From Planctomycetaceae bacterium (lineage in GTDB: Bacteria; Planctomycetota; Planctomycetia; Pirellulales; Pirellulaceae), in the NCBI GenBank assembly GCA_002709045.1, contig PAPJ01000012.1, positions 248,001-312,000 on the forward strand: a DNA stretch of 64,000 nucleotides, in the 5' to 3' direction. A program made the position numbers and the translations under genes. The notes under the pieces are model-generated. The model did no database searches and had not been told where the DNA came from. It worked only from the letters and a program-made list of their open reading frames with translations. Each line of letters starts with the position of its first letter. Position 1 is the stretch's first letter. Of this stretch, positions 45,333-56,285 are shown piece by piece.

Positions 45333-46712
45333 GTGGCCAGCCCCTCACGTTCCGGCGTATTCGCCAAAGATACCGATAGTCGCGTTGAGCTTTTTACCGA
45401 AAGCATTAGTTTCGACTCGCGTCTTTATGCGCACGACATACAAGGCTCTATTGCTCATGCACAAATGCTTGAAAAAGTGGGTGTTCTCACCGAAGAAGAA
45501 CGCGAGGCAATAGAAACCGCACTACTGGAAATAAAAGATGATATTCAAGCGGGTAACTTCACCACCTCCGTCTCGCTTGAAGATATCCACATGCACATCG
45601 AAAAGATGCTCATTGACAAACTCGGGGACACAGGACGAAAACTACACACCGGGCGAAGTCGAAATGATCAGGTAAGTACAGACTTCCGACTTTGGATACG
45701 TGATGCACTCGACCGGGTGGATGAGTTACTATTGCAGTTACAACGAACTTTTACGGGACGATGTGATCAGGATATCGATACCATTATTCCGGCCTATACC
45801 CACCTTCAACGAGCCCAGCCTGTATTGGCTGCTCACTATTGGCTCGCTTATTGCGAAAAATTCCAGCGCGACCGTGAACGAATCTCTGACTGTCGTAAAC
45901 GACTTAACGTGTCGAGCCTCGGCGTGGCGGCTGTAGCAGGCACTTCTATTCCTATCGATCGGCAGGACACTGCCAAACGACTTGGATTTGATGATGTTGC
46001 GGCAAACAGCCTGGACGTCTCCAGCGATCGAGATTTTGTCCTCGAATCTGCTTTTGCTTTAAGCATGATCGCTACACATCTTAGCAGTTGGGCTGAAGAA
46101 TGGATTCTCTGGAAGACCGTTGAATTTGACTTCATCGACCTACCCCATGAATTCTGTACCGGTTCATCAATTATGCCGCAAAAAATCAATCCAGACATCC
46201 TCGAATTAGTTCGCGGAAAAACTGGTCGAGTCATCGGGAGCCTGCAAACATTATTGATCATAGTGAAGGGTCTCCCGCTGGCATATAATCGTGATCTGCA
46301 GGAAGACAAGCCCGCCTTGTTTGATGCGTTTGATACTGTAGAAGCATGTCTGGATATTGCTGCCCCACTTGTTGAAGGGGCCACTTTAAATACTGACAGC
46401 ATCGACAAACGACTGGAACAGGGTTTTCTCGATGCCACTACATTGATGGAATATCTCATCCTGGAAGGAATCCCTCAAAGAACCGCTCACCACATGGTTG
46501 GCTCACTTGTTGGACTGGCAACCGAAAACAACACCACGCTAGCTGAACTTCCTTTAGAGGAGTTCCAAAAGCTTTCGCCCAATTTGGACGAAAAGATATA
46601 TGGAGTGTTAGGTGTGAAAAATGCCATTACTGCCTTTAAAAGCTATGGTTCAACCGCTCCTAACCAGGTTAAAGCACAGGTTACCGCGTGGAAAACACGC
46701 TTAGGGCTCTAA
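45333..46712 (+). CDS. argH: Argininosuccinate lyase
   Basis: The 459-residue protein of the fumarase/aspartase superfamily splits argininosuccinate to arginine and fumarate. Motifs: [67 protein letters not shown] and the family signature [12 protein letters not shown]. The start is GTG at 45333. It faces carB across a 332-base intergenic region. Confidence 0.97.
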   Translation: MASPSRSGVFAKDTDSRVELFTESISFDSRLYAHDIQGSIAHAQMLEKVGVLTEEEREAIETALLEIKDDIQAGNFTTSVSLEDIHMHIEKMLIDKLGDTGRKLHTGRSRNDQVSTDFRLWIRDALDRVDELLLQLQRTFTGRCDQDIDTIIPAYTHLQRAQPVLAAHYWLAYCEKFQRDRERISDCRKRLNVSSLGVAAVAGTSIPIDRQDTAKRLGFDDVAANSLDVSSDRDFVLESAFALSMIATHLSSWAEEWILWKTVEFDFIDLPHEFCTGSSIMPQKINPDILELVRGKTGRVIGSLQTLLIIVKGLPLAYNRDLQEDKPALFDAFDTVEACLDIAAPLVEGATLNTDSIDKRLEQGFLDATTLMEYLILEGIPQRTAHHMVGSLVGLATENNTTLAELPLEEFQKLSPNLDEKIYGVLGVKNAITAFKSYGSTAPNQVKAQVTAWKTRLGL

Positions 46713-46813
46713 CCTCACCCCCATGTAAATCCTTTATTTTCAATGGTTTACATCACATATAGAGCACTCTGTGTCCTGTGGTGTTAAACTGCGTCTTCTG
46801 GGTGGTTTAAGAT

Positions 46814-49324
46814 ATGTTTAACGGCTTGAAAAAACGCCAATCAGGTTCCCCAATTCTTTTTACTGGGTTCTGTTTGCTTCTGATAGCGATTATTTCTAAT
46901 TTTTTTCCTGTAAATATTTTTGCACAAAATAATCCATTTGGTGGCGATCCTAACCTCCCTGGTGCTAACGGTCTTGGCCAGCAGCCCGCAAATGCCGATG
47001 CGAATCCTCTGGCCAGAGAAAACAATATCATCATCCGGCAATTATTAATCGAAGATCCCAGCAGCCCCATAGAAATTGCGAGTGCAATTCGTTTGTGTGT
47101 GCAACTTGGACGCACAGATGTAGCCCGGAAATTCATTCAAACCTTCGAAGCCTTAATGCCATCCCCGGAAGAATGCTCCGGGATTCAGCGGTCTTTAAAC
47201 TCCGCGTTTCTTTATGAAATTGCCACTCACCGGAAGCTTCAACCCGAAGGAAATACGTTTGTTAATACTATTCGTGATGGGGCCATCAAATACTTACGTG
47301 ACGACACTCGTATATCACAGTTGATAGACAATCTTGGAAGTGATAATGAGTTTATTCATCGGCAAGCTGCCACTGAATTAAAAACTTGTGATGTGAATGC
47401 CGCTGTTGCTTTGGGAATTGCTTTAGGTGAGGCGAGCCGTGAACAATACTACAACAAAATTGAAGTTGCCTTGGTTGGGATGGGCAATATGGCGGTGGAA
47501 CCAACCATAGGTTTTCTAGGCGTTAAAAACGAAAAACACAAAGCCCGAATTATTTCCGCTTTGGGAAAAATGGGGGCTGTCCGAATTACTGACCGCATCG
47601 TAACTCTTACAATCAACGAACCTGCTGACTCTCTGGTTGGTGCAGCAGCCCGCGAGGCTATTACTGAACTTGTCGGTGTGATTCCCACAAAAGCCGAAGC
47701 TGCTCAGTTTTTAGAGCAACAGTTTGAGCGTTACGTAAAAGGCGACTTAATGCTGCCTGAGGACAGAAATGGGAGGCTAATATTATGGACCTATGACCCT
47801 GATCAAAAAACCGTTGTCCCCGAACTGCGGAACGCCGGGATTATCGGGATGGCCTATGCAACCATCGTCTCTCGGGATCTGTATAGCTTGGACCTGCAAA
47901 ACGCTGAGTACAAGCAACGATTCCTCCGCAGTGTACTGGAATCCAGCAAAGTACTTAACGGTGTTAACCTGCCGCTAGCAAAGGCAACCAAAGAACTCAT
48001 TATTCAGGAATCACCTGAATATGTGCTTTCACTTTTAGAACATTGTCTCGAGACCAGACATTATCCTGCTGCTGTTGGTGCGGCGGAAGTGCTTGGTGAA
48101 ATTGGCAATGCATCACTGCTGTACTCCAACTCAGGAAAACCAACCCGGTTGGTTCGCGCATTGAATAGCCCAAGCAGGCAGGTTCGCTTTGCGATTGCAA
48201 ATGCCATCTTCAAAATGGCTCCTAAGCAACCCTATCCGGGCAGCAGTTATGTGTCCCAAGCTGCAGCCTACTTTATCGAGACAACAGGTGTTCGCACTGC
48301 TGTAGTTGCCGATGTAAAACTTGATCGCCGCCTGAAGTGGGGTGGGCTGTTATCTCAAGTAGGATTTAGTAGTGATCAGGCAGTTACCGGTAAGGAGCTA
48401 ATCAAACTCGCTCAAAAAAATCCGGATTATGAGTTCATTATTATGAGCGAAGCTATCCAGAACCCCGGACTAAATGACACATTTTATACACTTCGAAACG
48501 ATCCCCGCACGGCTAATATACCTATCGGAATCATCATCGATGACATGCCGGGGTTGGATCTGGAATTCGCCAGAGTTGTTAAAAACAGCGTCACCGGAAA
48601 AGATGAAAATGGTTTATTTAAAAACCCAATCATGCATCGAGCTGAAATTGCTACCAATCCTGCTTACAAATTACGTACCATCAAACTACGTCTCGGGACA
48701 CTCGAAGAAACCGTTGCTAATGGTGAAGCAAAACCTTTGCCATCTATTGTCGGCAATCGCAGCCGCTCAAGAGCTCAACGGCTGGCCGACGTAGATACCC
48801 GCACTTTTGCTATGTTTGAACCAAATACAACAGATCAAATGCTTTTCCAAACCAAAGCTTTAAGACAAGCAGCAAGTTATCAAACTGTCTCAACAGCAGA
48901 ACGACTGGAGCAGGCTGATATCTGTCTAAAATGGTTTGGTAAAATCCTTAAAGACCAATCCACCTATGGGTTCTACAATCCAGTGCAACATCAAGAACCA
49001 ATAATCAATGCACTATACTCCCCCTTATTATGTGCGGCGGCCACCGATGCCCTGATTAACATCCCAACACCTGAAGCGCAAAAGGCGTTACTTTCCATAG
49101 CCAGCCAGAATACTCGGATTATTGACAACCGTAAGTTAGCTGCTAATGCATTCAGTCAACATGTTGAAAATTATCGAATACTGTTGACCCGGAGTGAAAT
49201 AACTCAGCAATACAATCTCTACAACAAAAATATTGGTGGACTACAGGAAGAGCTTGATATCCTTGGCAATCTATTAGATGCTATTGAAGCGCCAGCGAAT
49301 CCCAGCGGTGCTTCCGAAGAATAA
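46814..49324 (+). CDS. Exported HEAT-repeat-like protein with a degenerate receiver-like domain
   Basis: The 836-residue protein begins with a membrane/signal segment ([20 protein letters not shown]). Residues about 100-480 are repeated helical pairs in the style of HEAT repeats ([80 protein letters not shown]). Residues about 495-580 resemble a response-regulator receiver fold ([49 protein letters not shown]), but the phosphoacceptor aspartate position is occupied by Ser (IIMS). The tail (about 700-836) is helical again. Its function is unknown. It is probably exported or anchored with the bulk outside, so the receiver-like fold cannot be a normal two-component receiver. The next gene starts 146 bases after its stop. 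Confidence 0.72.
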   Translation: MFNGLKKRQSGSPILFTGFCLLLIAIISNFFPVNIFAQNNPFGGDPNLPGANGLGQQPANADANPLARENNIIIRQLLIEDPSSPIEIASAIRLCVQLGRTDVARKFIQTFEALMPSPEECSGIQRSLNSAFLYEIATHRKLQPEGNTFVNTIRDGAIKYLRDDTRISQLIDNLGSDNEFIHRQAATELKTCDVNAAVALGIALGEASREQYYNKIEVALVGMGNMAVEPTIGFLGVKNEKHKARIISALGKMGAVRITDRIVTLTINEPADSLVGAAAREAITELVGVIPTKAEAAQFLEQQFERYVKGDLMLPEDRNGRLILWTYDPDQKTVVPELRNAGIIGMAYATIVSRDLYSLDLQNAEYKQRFLRSVLESSKVLNGVNLPLAKATKELIIQESPEYVLSLLEHCLETRHYPAAVGAAEVLGEIGNASLLYSNSGKPTRLVRALNSPSRQVRFAIANAIFKMAPKQPYPGSSYVSQAAAYFIETTGVRTAVVADVKLDRRLKWGGLLSQVGFSSDQAVTGKELIKLAQKNPDYEFIIMSEAIQNPGLNDTFYTLRNDPRTANIPIGIIIDDMPGLDLEFARVVKNSVTGKDENGLFKNPIMHRAEIATNPAYKLRTIKLRLGTLEETVANGEAKPLPSIVGNRSRSRAQRLADVDTRTFAMFEPNTTDQMLFQTKALRQAASYQTVSTAERLEQADICLKWFGKILKDQSTYGFYNPVQHQEPIINALYSPLLCAAATDALINIPTPEAQKALLSIASQNTRIIDNRKLAANAFSQHVENYRILLTRSEITQQYNLYNKNIGGLQEELDILGNLLDAIEAPANPSGASEE

Positions 49325-49469
49325 CAGTACTTCTGTAATACCCGTCTTTTTAGATGTTGTTACAATCAATCTTGCAGACAGGCCCTCCTGTATACGCATT
49401 CCGACAAGCAGGACTGCGTCGTTTGAGGCTAGCCTATTACTTTTCATCCTGGAAATACTGTTAAAAGTC

Positions 49470-50588
49470 ATGGCTACACCAGAGCCATATGAATCATCTA
49501 AAGAGTCTTCCGGTTTTAATGATCGGACGTCTGCCGCTAGCTCCCCCGATTCCTTCTCTATCGATGGCATCATCGGGACCAGTCAGGCAATGCAACAGGT
49601 CTATCAATTAACCGACCAGGTAGCCAAAAGTGATGCCTCTGTTCTACTGCTAGGTGAGACCGGCACGGGTAAAGAGCTAATCGCTAACGCCATTCACCAG
49701 ATCAGCCGACGCCACAATGGGCCATTTGTAAAAGTAAATTGTGGTGCGCTAAGTGAAGGGTTACTGGAAAGTGAACTCTTTGGCCATGTTAAAGGTTCAT
49801 TTACCGGAGCCGTTAGCAATCGAACCGGTCGTTTCGAAGCTGCCCACTCAGGCACTATCTTTCTGGATGAAATCAATTCCACCACACTCCAGTTACAGGT
49901 AAAACTACTGCGTGTCCTTCAGGAGCGGGAGTTTGAGCGGGTTGGTGATACACAAACTATCAGTATTGACACTCGTGTAATCGCTGCCAGCAACCGAGAC
50001 CTGATGGATGAAGTCAGAGAAGGTCGGTTTCGCGAAGACGTTTACTGGAGATTAAATGTTGTGCCTATCGAGATTCCTCCACTACGAGATCGTCGGGAGG
50101 ACATTCGGGAGTTAGTTACCTTCTTTTTAAATCAATATAATGAAGCCTATGATCGTTATGTTGTTCATGTTTCTCAGAATGTTCTTGATACGTTACAACA
50201 ATATCATTGGCCTGGAAATGTTCGTGAGTTGCAAAATTACGTTGAACGAGCAGTTGTCATGGCCACTGGAGACGAGTTCACCAGAGAACTTTTACCACCC
50301 TCAGTATTAGGCAATGCGCCCGAGCCTGTTCGCGCCCGGGGTGGTAAAACTCTTGAATTAACGGATATCAATTCAATGTTAGTTAAGCGGGGATTACAGG
50401 ATCTTAATCCTGCTGATGGAAACCTGCACGCTAAGCTTGTCGAAAGCCTTGAAAGGGAGTTAATTCATCAGGTTCTGATTGCATGTGGTGGCACACAGAC
50501 CAAAGCGGCAGCGATGTTAGGAATTAACCGCAACACACTGCATAAAAAGATTAGAGAGCTTGAGCTTGATAAAGACGAATCTGCGTAG
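49470..50588 (+). CDS. Sigma-54-dependent transcriptional activator without a receiver domain
   Basis: The ATG at 49470 gives a 372-residue protein. After a 35-residue unstructured N-terminus ([20 protein letters not shown]) comes an AAA+ sigma-54 activation domain: Walker A GETGTGKE, the sigma-54 contact loop GSFTGA (usual GAFTGA), Walker [49 protein letters not shown] and [20 protein letters not shown]-terminal Fis-type helix-turn-helix ([20 protein letters not shown]) binds DNA. It drives promoter opening by sigma-54 RNA polymerase. No receiver or GAF sensor is attached, so control is indirect. An in-frame start at 49278 inside the previous gene would add a hydrophobic 64-residue stretch and is unlikely. 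Confidence 0.92.
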   Translation: MATPEPYESSKESSGFNDRTSAASSPDSFSIDGIIGTSQAMQQVYQLTDQVAKSDASVLLLGETGTGKELIANAIHQISRRHNGPFVKVNCGALSEGLLESELFGHVKGSFTGAVSNRTGRFEAAHSGTIFLDEINSTTLQLQVKLLRVLQEREFERVGDTQTISIDTRVIAASNRDLMDEVREGRFREDVYWRLNVVPIEIPPLRDRREDIRELVTFFLNQYNEAYDRYVVHVSQNVLDTLQQYHWPGNVRELQNYVERAVVMATGDEFTRELLPPSVLGNAPEPVRARGGKTLELTDINSMLVKRGLQDLNPADGNLHAKLVESLERELIHQVLIACGGTQTKAAAMLGINRNTLHKKIRELELDKDESA

Positions 50589-50803
50589 TCGAATCTTTAA
50601 GTGTAGTAAAAATGCTAGTTATAACGACTGTAACTACCCGTTTTCTATGATCACCTTGTTTACACCCGGCTTACTGATTGCCCACTTCACTAGTGAACAC
50701 TTTGGGGGATAATATTAACTAGAGGAGATTAGGTTGTTGATTGTAGTTTTTATCAGGTCATAGCTGAAAACCACCCTTTTATTACTCTCAGTGCAGTATC
50801 GAT

Positions 50804-51694
50804 ATGGAAACCATAGACGGCGGATGGATGACGAAAATTTCGTTGTCTTGCTTTGCTTTTAGCTATGCCATCGCGATGATTCTTGAGATCTCGCGATTAT
50901 TCTTTCGTGCGCCAGTACGATTCTTAATTATCGTCGGACTTACAGTTGCTGGTATCTTTGCACATACAGTTTACCTCTGGCTTAAATTCCAAAAAGACTT
51001 TAGCGGCGGCACGCCTATGTCCAGTTGGTATGACTGGTGCCTGATGGTTTCACTAGCCGTTGCAGTTATTTATGCAATCATTGCTATCAAAAAAAATGAA
51101 AACTCAATTGGGATCTTCTTCTTGCCCTTGATTCTTTTACTAATTTTGGTGGCCTTGTTTGTCAAAGATCAGGATGCGTTTACACAATCAGAAGCAACTA
51201 GCATCTGGGCTATTACCCATGGTATCTCGTTGTTATTTGGAACCTCAGCAATGATTGTTGCATTTGTAGCTGGAGTGATGTATTTGGTGCATGCCTTCCG
51301 ACTAAAGAAAAAGCTGCCGCCTCGTGTCGGTTTTCGACTACCTAGCCTCGAATGGCTGGAACAGTGCAATCGCTTTTCATTATTCTTCGCGACGGCACTT
51401 ATTGGCGCCGGACTTGTGTCCGGAGCCATTATGAATATTCTGCAAAATTCTGAGAGTCAGTCTGGTATTCCCTGGAGTAATAGTGTCATTATTTCTTCGG
51501 CGATTTTACTTCTTTGGCTTATTATCATCACCGTCTTTGAAGCACTGTATAAACCCGCTCGTCAGGGACGAAAAATTGCATATTTGACGGTGGCAAGCTT
51601 TGTCTTTCTAGCAATGGTGTTGTGTTTTGTATTCATGGCCGAACACGCCGGTCAGAATCAACAGGTGTCCTGTTTATGGGAGGCTTGGCAATGA
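50804..51694 (+). CDS. CcsA/HemX-like cytochrome c assembly-type membrane protein
   Basis: The 296-residue protein has eight hydrophobic helices and the CcmC/CcsA/HemX-type pattern (WAITHGISLLFGTSAMIVAFVAGVMY with conserved histidine region, GAIMNILQNSESQSGIPWSN). HemX proteins often precede hemA and lower or tune glutamyl-tRNA reductase; others are haem-handling assembly factors. The ATGA overlap with hemA (51691-51694) supports the first view. The start could also be ATG at 50828. Confidence 0.82.
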   Translation: METIDGGWMTKISLSCFAFSYAIAMILEISRLFFRAPVRFLIIVGLTVAGIFAHTVYLWLKFQKDFSGGTPMSSWYDWCLMVSLAVAVIYAIIAIKKNENSIGIFFLPLILLLILVALFVKDQDAFTQSEATSIWAITHGISLLFGTSAMIVAFVAGVMYLVHAFRLKKKLPPRVGFRLPSLEWLEQCNRFSLFFATALIGAGLVSGAIMNILQNSESQSGIPWSNSVIISSAILLLWLIIITVFEALYKPARQGRKIAYLTVASFVFLAMVLCFVFMAEHAGQNQQVSCLWEAWQ

Positions 51695-52971
51695 AGCTGC
51701 AAATGATTGGATGTAGCCACCACCACACTAATTTAGCCTTTCGCGAAAAATTGGCTTTTCAGCCAAATCAGGTTGTCGAGGCATTAGCAAAAATGCGTGC
51801 CGCATTTCCGCAAGCCGAGGCTGTGCTATTGTCAACATGCAACCGTGTTGAGATTTATACCGCTGCTGAAAATGAAGAAAACTGCCCCAGTGCTCTACAA
51901 CTTATAAATTTTGTTGCCAACTACCACGGACTGGCTCCAGATGAAGTTGCGGCCGAGTTACAGTCTCTCGATGGTGAGGATGCCGTGCGGCACCTTTTCA
52001 CTACTGCTGCCAGCCTGGATAGCATGGTAATTGGAGAAGCACAGATACTGTCACAGGTCAAACAAGCCTATGATATGGCTAACGAAGGAGAAAACACCGG
52101 ACCATTAACTCATTCTTCGTTTCAGGCTGCAATGCGAGTTGCTAAACGAGTCCAAACCGAGACAAACATCCATCGTAAACGTGTAAGCATCCCATCGGTG
52201 GCGGTGGCTGATTATGCTAGTCAGTTTTTTGAACGTTTCGATGATAAAGTGATTTTAGTTATCGGTGCTGGCGAGATGGGCGAAGAAACCCTCCAGTACC
52301 TCATCGACAAAGATGCTCAGGACATACGAATTACAAACCGCAACCACCAACGTGCTGTGGATCTGGCTACCAAAATAACCGGGACAGCTGTGGGTTGGGA
52401 AAAACTGGATGAGTTGCTTATTGAAGCTGATCTAATCGTCAGTACAACTGGGGCAACAGAACCAATTATCACTGCCGATGCATTTCGATCTATTTCTGAA
52501 AAGAGGCATCAACAACCGCTGTTTATTCTTGACCTGGCAGTACCACGAGATTTCGACCCTGCAATTGCCGGCTTTATTGGCGTATATCTTTATTCTATTG
52601 ACGACCTTCAAGCGGTCTGTGATCGTAATCGCAAAGCGCGCGAACGAGATTGGCCTAAGGCTGAGCAAATCATCGATGAAGAAGTCAAGCGTTTTATGAC
52701 AGATCTGTATCGACGGGTTACCGGACCTTGGATAGGACGGCTTAAGCAACAGGCCAATGAAATTAAAGCTGCGGAACTGGAGCGGTTGTACAATAAGCTT
52801 GGTAATACCGCTGACGATCCAAAAATTCGCAAGGAGATTGAAGTCACCCTGAGCCGCGTGGTCAACAAGCTTTTACATCCTCCGTTGGAATCGCTGCGAG
52901 AGGAAATGGGGCCGGAAGAAAGCTCTGGCTTGCTCGACGCACTAAAAAAACTATTCCAGTTAAAAGACTAG
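51691..52971 (+). CDS. hemA: Glutamyl-tRNA reductase
   Basis: The 426-residue enzyme reduces glutamyl-tRNA to glutamate-1-semialdehyde, the first step of the C5 haem pathway. The start ATG at 51691 overlaps the upstream stop; earlier in-frame starts would add unlikely residues. The active-site cysteine is Cys50 in LLSTCNRVEIYTA, and MVIGEAQILSQVKQAYD, the NADPH fold (VILVIGAGEMGEETLQYL) and LFILDLAVPRDFDPAI are typical. The C-terminal dimerisation region is intact. Confidence 0.97.
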   Translation: MKLQMIGCSHHHTNLAFREKLAFQPNQVVEALAKMRAAFPQAEAVLLSTCNRVEIYTAAENEENCPSALQLINFVANYHGLAPDEVAAELQSLDGEDAVRHLFTTAASLDSMVIGEAQILSQVKQAYDMANEGENTGPLTHSSFQAAMRVAKRVQTETNIHRKRVSIPSVAVADYASQFFERFDDKVILVIGAGEMGEETLQYLIDKDAQDIRITNRNHQRAVDLATKITGTAVGWEKLDELLIEADLIVSTTGATEPIITADAFRSISEKRHQQPLFILDLAVPRDFDPAIAGFIGVYLYSIDDLQAVCDRNRKARERDWPKAEQIIDEEVKRFMTDLYRRVTGPWIGRLKQQANEIKAAELERLYNKLGNTADDPKIRKEIEVTLSRVVNKLLHPPLESLREEMGPEESSGLLDALKKLFQLKD

Positions 52972-52982
52972 TCGTTTTTTTA

Positions 52983-53705
52983 TTAAGCGGCCTGCTCGAT
53001 TGTTGATTCTTCGGCCGTATCAGCATCGTCTGGATCAGGAGCATGTGCGTCAAAACTGACCGTACTTTTATCCTCTGCAATTGCCGGCAGATTGATATGT
53101 GGCAATTCATCTAGACTGTTTAAACCAAATGTCTCGAGAAACACTTTCGATGTAGAATACAAAAATGGTCGGCCAAGATCATTACTTCTGCCACTAATGC
53201 GAACAAACCCTCGTTCCATTAATTGCCTAATAATCTCGCCGCAACCAACTCCGCGAACAGCTTCAATCTCTGCTCGCATCACCGGTTGACGATAGGCAAT
53301 AACCGAAAGTGTTTCGATAAGAGGGCGACTAAAGCGTACCGGTGGTAACGCTGACTCCAGTCGGCGAATCCAGGAGGAATAAGGGTGTTTGGTCATCAAG
53401 CGATAGCCGCCTGCTATTTGTTCAATACGAAATGATTGGCCACGACTGTCATATTGATCATTGAGCTTACCAATAACCGTTCTTATTTCCCGGCTATGTT
53501 TTACATTGGCCAGTTGTGCTATTTTCCGGTCCGGCAATGGTTCTTTCGCGAGAAATAAGATCCCCTCAACCCGCATTAAATATGTTGCTTCATCTTCAGA
53601 GGGTTCTGTATTTTGTGAATCTATCACCGCACGGCGCAACCAAACATTTCTCCGTCGAAGGAGTAATTTTGAGGGGCCTGTATTTAAGTTTTGTTTAGGT
53701 GGCAT
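52983..53705 (-). CDS. scpB: Segregation and condensation protein B
   Basis: The 240-residue protein has two winged-helix domains: VEGILFLAKEPLPDRKIAQL and, later, IETLSVIAYRQPVMRAEIEA, VRGVGCGEIIRQLMERGFVR, DLGRPFLYSTSKVFLETFGL. ScpB is a regulatory subunit of the SMC-ScpAB condensin that helps segregate the chromosome. scpA is not adjacent. The ATG at 53705 has a GAGA site seven bases upstream; an in-frame GTG at 53717 is an alternative. The acidic tail (after about residue 205) is lineage-specific. It is close to the replication origin, fitting SMC-ScpAB loading near ori. Confidence 0.93.
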   Translation of the reverse strand: MPPKQNLNTGPSKLLLRRRNVWLRRAVIDSQNTEPSEDEATYLMRVEGILFLAKEPLPDRKIAQLANVKHSREIRTVIGKLNDQYDSRGQSFRIEQIAGGYRLMTKHPYSSWIRRLESALPPVRFSRPLIETLSVIAYRQPVMRAEIEAVRGVGCGEIIRQLMERGFVRISGRSNDLGRPFLYSTSKVFLETFGLNSLDELPHINLPAIAEDKSTVSFDAHAPDPDDADTAEESTIEQAA

Positions 53706-53840
53706 TTGGATTCTCACGCGTCGTAATAATACTGTGTTTCATAAACCAAAAGATAGGTGGGTTTGTTGTTCTTGGCTCTTAAAAAATGTGGTCTAACCGC
53801 CCCCCCTAGAATCACCTAGGCTCCCTATTAGAATGGTGTA

Positions 53841-54986
53841 ATGAGTCCTATTTATTTAGACAACAATGCTACAACAGCTATTCATCCTGATGTCGCACAG
53901 ACAATGTTAGAGTGCCATTTGCGGGGGCTTGTAAACCCGGAAAGCCAGCACTTGCTGGGCCGAGAGTCCCGTCGATCGCTCGAAGCTGCTCGTGAGCAAC
54001 TGGGGTCCCTGCTCGGCCTACACCAGGCTGATATTCATGCTGACCACCTCTTCTTCACCAGCGGAGGCACAGAAGCCAATAATTTGGCCGTTCAAGGATA
54101 CCGCCGAGCAGCCGGCAAAAAAAACCGGTTGATCATTTCCGGCATAGAACATCCCAGTGTTTCTGCTGCCGCGGCGTGGGTCGCAGCTCAAGGCACAGAT
54201 GTTAAAACAGTCAACACTCTTATCAACGGTCAAATTGACTGCAACCACCTTGAAACATTGATTAACGATAAAACTTTTTTAGTGGCCGCCATGCTGGCAA
54301 ACAACGAAACGGGGGTAATCCAACCTATCAGTGACATCGTTAATATTTGCCGATCCCGAGAGATACCGGTTCATGTTGATGCAGTTCAGGCCGTGGGAAA
54401 GATGCCGGTCCATTTTCAGAATTTAGGCGCTACATCCATGACAATTTCTGCCCATAAAATTCATGGGCCTTGTGGTGTTGGTGCATTAATCACCAAACAT
54501 GAGAGTGCTCCTTTGCCAATTCTACACGGCGGTTTTCAACAATCTGCGGTGCGGCCCGGCACGGAGTCTGTGGTGCTTGCTGTCGGGTTTGCCAAAGCAG
54601 TAGAGCTTTACCTAAAAACTCCTGAGGACCACCGCCAAAAACTGTTGGGGATGCGCTCGCAGTTTGAAGATAGCCTCTTAAAGGCGCTTTCTTGTGCTGA
54701 GATTATTGGCCGTGATGCTCCTCGTTTACCACACACTTCAAATATTGCCTTTCGGGGATTAGATCGGCAGGTTGTTTTAATGGCTCTAGATGTTGCTGGT
54801 ATCTGTTGCAGCACGGGTTCGGCATGTGCATCTGGATCAAGCGAACCTTCTCCTACTTTAGTGGCAATGGGGCTTGATGAAAAAACAATCAACGCGGCTT
54901 TAAGGTTTAGCCTTGGAATATTCAATTCTGAGGATGAAATCAAAGCCGCTATAACTCAAATTTGCGCAATCATTTCAATGTTATAA
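53841..54986 (+). CDS. Cysteine desulfurase (IscS/NifS family)
   Basis: The 381-residue PLP enzyme removes sulfur from cysteine as a persulfide for Fe-S clusters or tRNA thiolation. Motifs: PIYLDNNATTAIHPDV, FTSGGTEANNLAVQG, HPSVSAAAAWV, AAMLANNETGVIQPI, VDAVQAVGKMP, the PLP-lysine segment ISAHKIHGPCGVGAL, and the active-site cysteine in CCSTGSACASGSSEPSPTL. No iscU or iscA genes are adjacent, so its exact acceptor is open. It precedes the dnaA region with a 177-base gap. Confidence 0.94.
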   Translation: MSPIYLDNNATTAIHPDVAQTMLECHLRGLVNPESQHLLGRESRRSLEAAREQLGSLLGLHQADIHADHLFFTSGGTEANNLAVQGYRRAAGKKNRLIISGIEHPSVSAAAAWVAAQGTDVKTVNTLINGQIDCNHLETLINDKTFLVAAMLANNETGVIQPISDIVNICRSREIPVHVDAVQAVGKMPVHFQNLGATSMTISAHKIHGPCGVGALITKHESAPLPILHGGFQQSAVRPGTESVVLAVGFAKAVELYLKTPEDHRQKLLGMRSQFEDSLLKALSCAEIIGRDAPRLPHTSNIAFRGLDRQVVLMALDVAGICCSTGSACASGSSEPSPTLVAMGLDEKTINAALRFSLGIFNSEDEIKAAITQICAIISML

Positions 54987-55000
54987 AGACCTCTCTTTTT

Positions 55001-55013
55001 GGTTAAATTAACC
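55001..55013. promoter_or_regulatory. Palindrome upstream of dnaA
   Basis: A perfect inverted repeat ggttaa-a-ttaacc lies 150 bases before the dnaA start, upstream of a -10-like TATAAT at 55049-55054 that has no good -35. It could be an operator of dnaA transcription. Confidence 0.35.
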
Positions 55014-55163
55014 ATTGCACACTGCTCGTATTCTCGGCTAAAAAACCGTATAATAAAAATTATGCAAACTGATTGTTTTTGCTGTTCTTTTCTCTGCCCT
55101 TTAATGGCTTAAAATGCCTTTTTTACAGGGCTAAAACAACTTTTACTGCAAACGGAAGAATTC

Positions 55164-56285
55164 GTGGCTAACGGCATTTTTGCCATCCCGATTAAAAGGC
55201 TAGAGCCCGCTGTTAATGAGCAGCTGGAACTGTTTGAAAGCAGTGTTCCAGTCGCCCTGCGGGACTCATTGCAGCAATTCATTTTTGGCAAAGAAAACGC
55301 CCCTGTTCGACAAGCCTTTGAGTGTGTTTTGGCGCGACAGGCTATCGCTAGCCCGCTAATTTTATATGGTGCTTCCGGCACGGGAAAAAGTGCTTTGAGT
55401 CACACCTTAATTGCCCAGTGGTTTCAGCGGTATCCAGATCAGAAAACATTACACACTACAGGTTCTGATTTTGCTCGCATGCATGCCCGGGCAGTCTACA
55501 CCAATTCAATCAACGAGTTCCGTCAAAAGTTCCTGGGGGTCAGCCTGCTGATTATTGACGACTTGCAGATATTAAAGACTCGTGCCGCAGCTCAACAAAT
55601 GTTGTGTAATATCATCGATCACTATCAGGATAATGATCATATGCTGGTAGCGTGCCTGCCTGAATTGCCTACCAGTCTGTCAGACATGGAAGATCGATTG
55701 ATAAGCCGTTTAATGGGTGGGCTGCAAATCAAACTGCATCCTCCAGGCAATGATGCCCGAGAAATTATTGTAGATCAACTGGCTGAACAACATGGGGTGG
55801 ATTTGGATCACTCGGCACGAGATTCCTTAATTAAACCTGATCGCGGAATTAACGATCATATAGATACTGTCCCTAAGATTCGTCAGGCGTTAATTCGATT
55901 GCGCAGCGAGGTGGCATTGGCAGCACAGGACATCTGTGAGGATGACGTAAAGGCCCTGCTCGATCGACAAAATGCGCCGGTTCGTCCTGACGTCAAAGCA
56001 ATCGTCGCAGCAGCCAGTAAACATCTTAATATTCGCCTCAACGACATTAAAAGTGCGTCTCGTCGACAATATGTTGTTCGTGCACGTGGTATTGCGGTCT
56101 ACCTGTGCCGGCAGTTTACTCAGGCTACTTTCGAAGATCTTGGGCATTATTTGGGGCGACGAGACCACAGTACGATAATGCACGCTTATAAGAAAACCGC
56201 GTTATTGTTAGACAAAGATATATCTGTCCGTCTTGCCGTCAATGAAATTACTGAAAAACTAGCACAAAAATATGACTTGGAATAA
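55164..56285 (+). CDS. dnaA: Chromosomal replication initiator DnaA (domains III-IV only)
   Basis: The GTG-started 373-residue protein contains the AAA+ domain from about residue 38 (Walker A GASGTGKS with Lys75, Walker B LLIIDDLQIL) and the DNA-binding domain IV with the family signature RRDHSTIMHAYKK. DnaA binds boxes in oriC and melts the adjacent AT-rich DNA. Domains I and II, which occupy the first 130 residues of E. coli DnaA (467 aa), are absent: only about 37 residues precede the AAA+ fold, and upstream no in-frame start exists before a stop at 55110. An ori-like region follows, then dnaN. Confidence 0.92.
   Translation: MANGIFAIPIKRLEPAVNEQLELFESSVPVALRDSLQQFIFGKENAPVRQAFECVLARQAIASPLILYGASGTGKSALSHTLIAQWFQRYPDQKTLHTTGSDFARMHARAVYTNSINEFRQKFLGVSLLIIDDLQILKTRAAAQQMLCNIIDHYQDNDHMLVACLPELPTSLSDMEDRLISRLMGGLQIKLHPPGNDAREIIVDQLAEQHGVDLDHSARDSLIKPDRGINDHIDTVPKIRQALIRLRSEVALAAQDICEDDVKALLDRQNAPVRPDVKAIVAAASKHLNIRLNDIKSASRRQYVVRARGIAVYLCRQFTQATFEDLGHYLGRRDHSTIMHAYKKTALLLDKDISVRLAVNEITEKLAQKYDLE

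Noticed and set aside
45848..46459. 203-codon minus-strand frame inside argH
   Set aside because: It is antisense to the conserved argininosuccinate lyase and has no recognisable fold.
46723..46753. Inverted repeat atgtaaa/tttacat after argH as a terminator
   Set aside because: Only seven AT-rich pairs plus a bulge, and no T run on either side; too weak to call.
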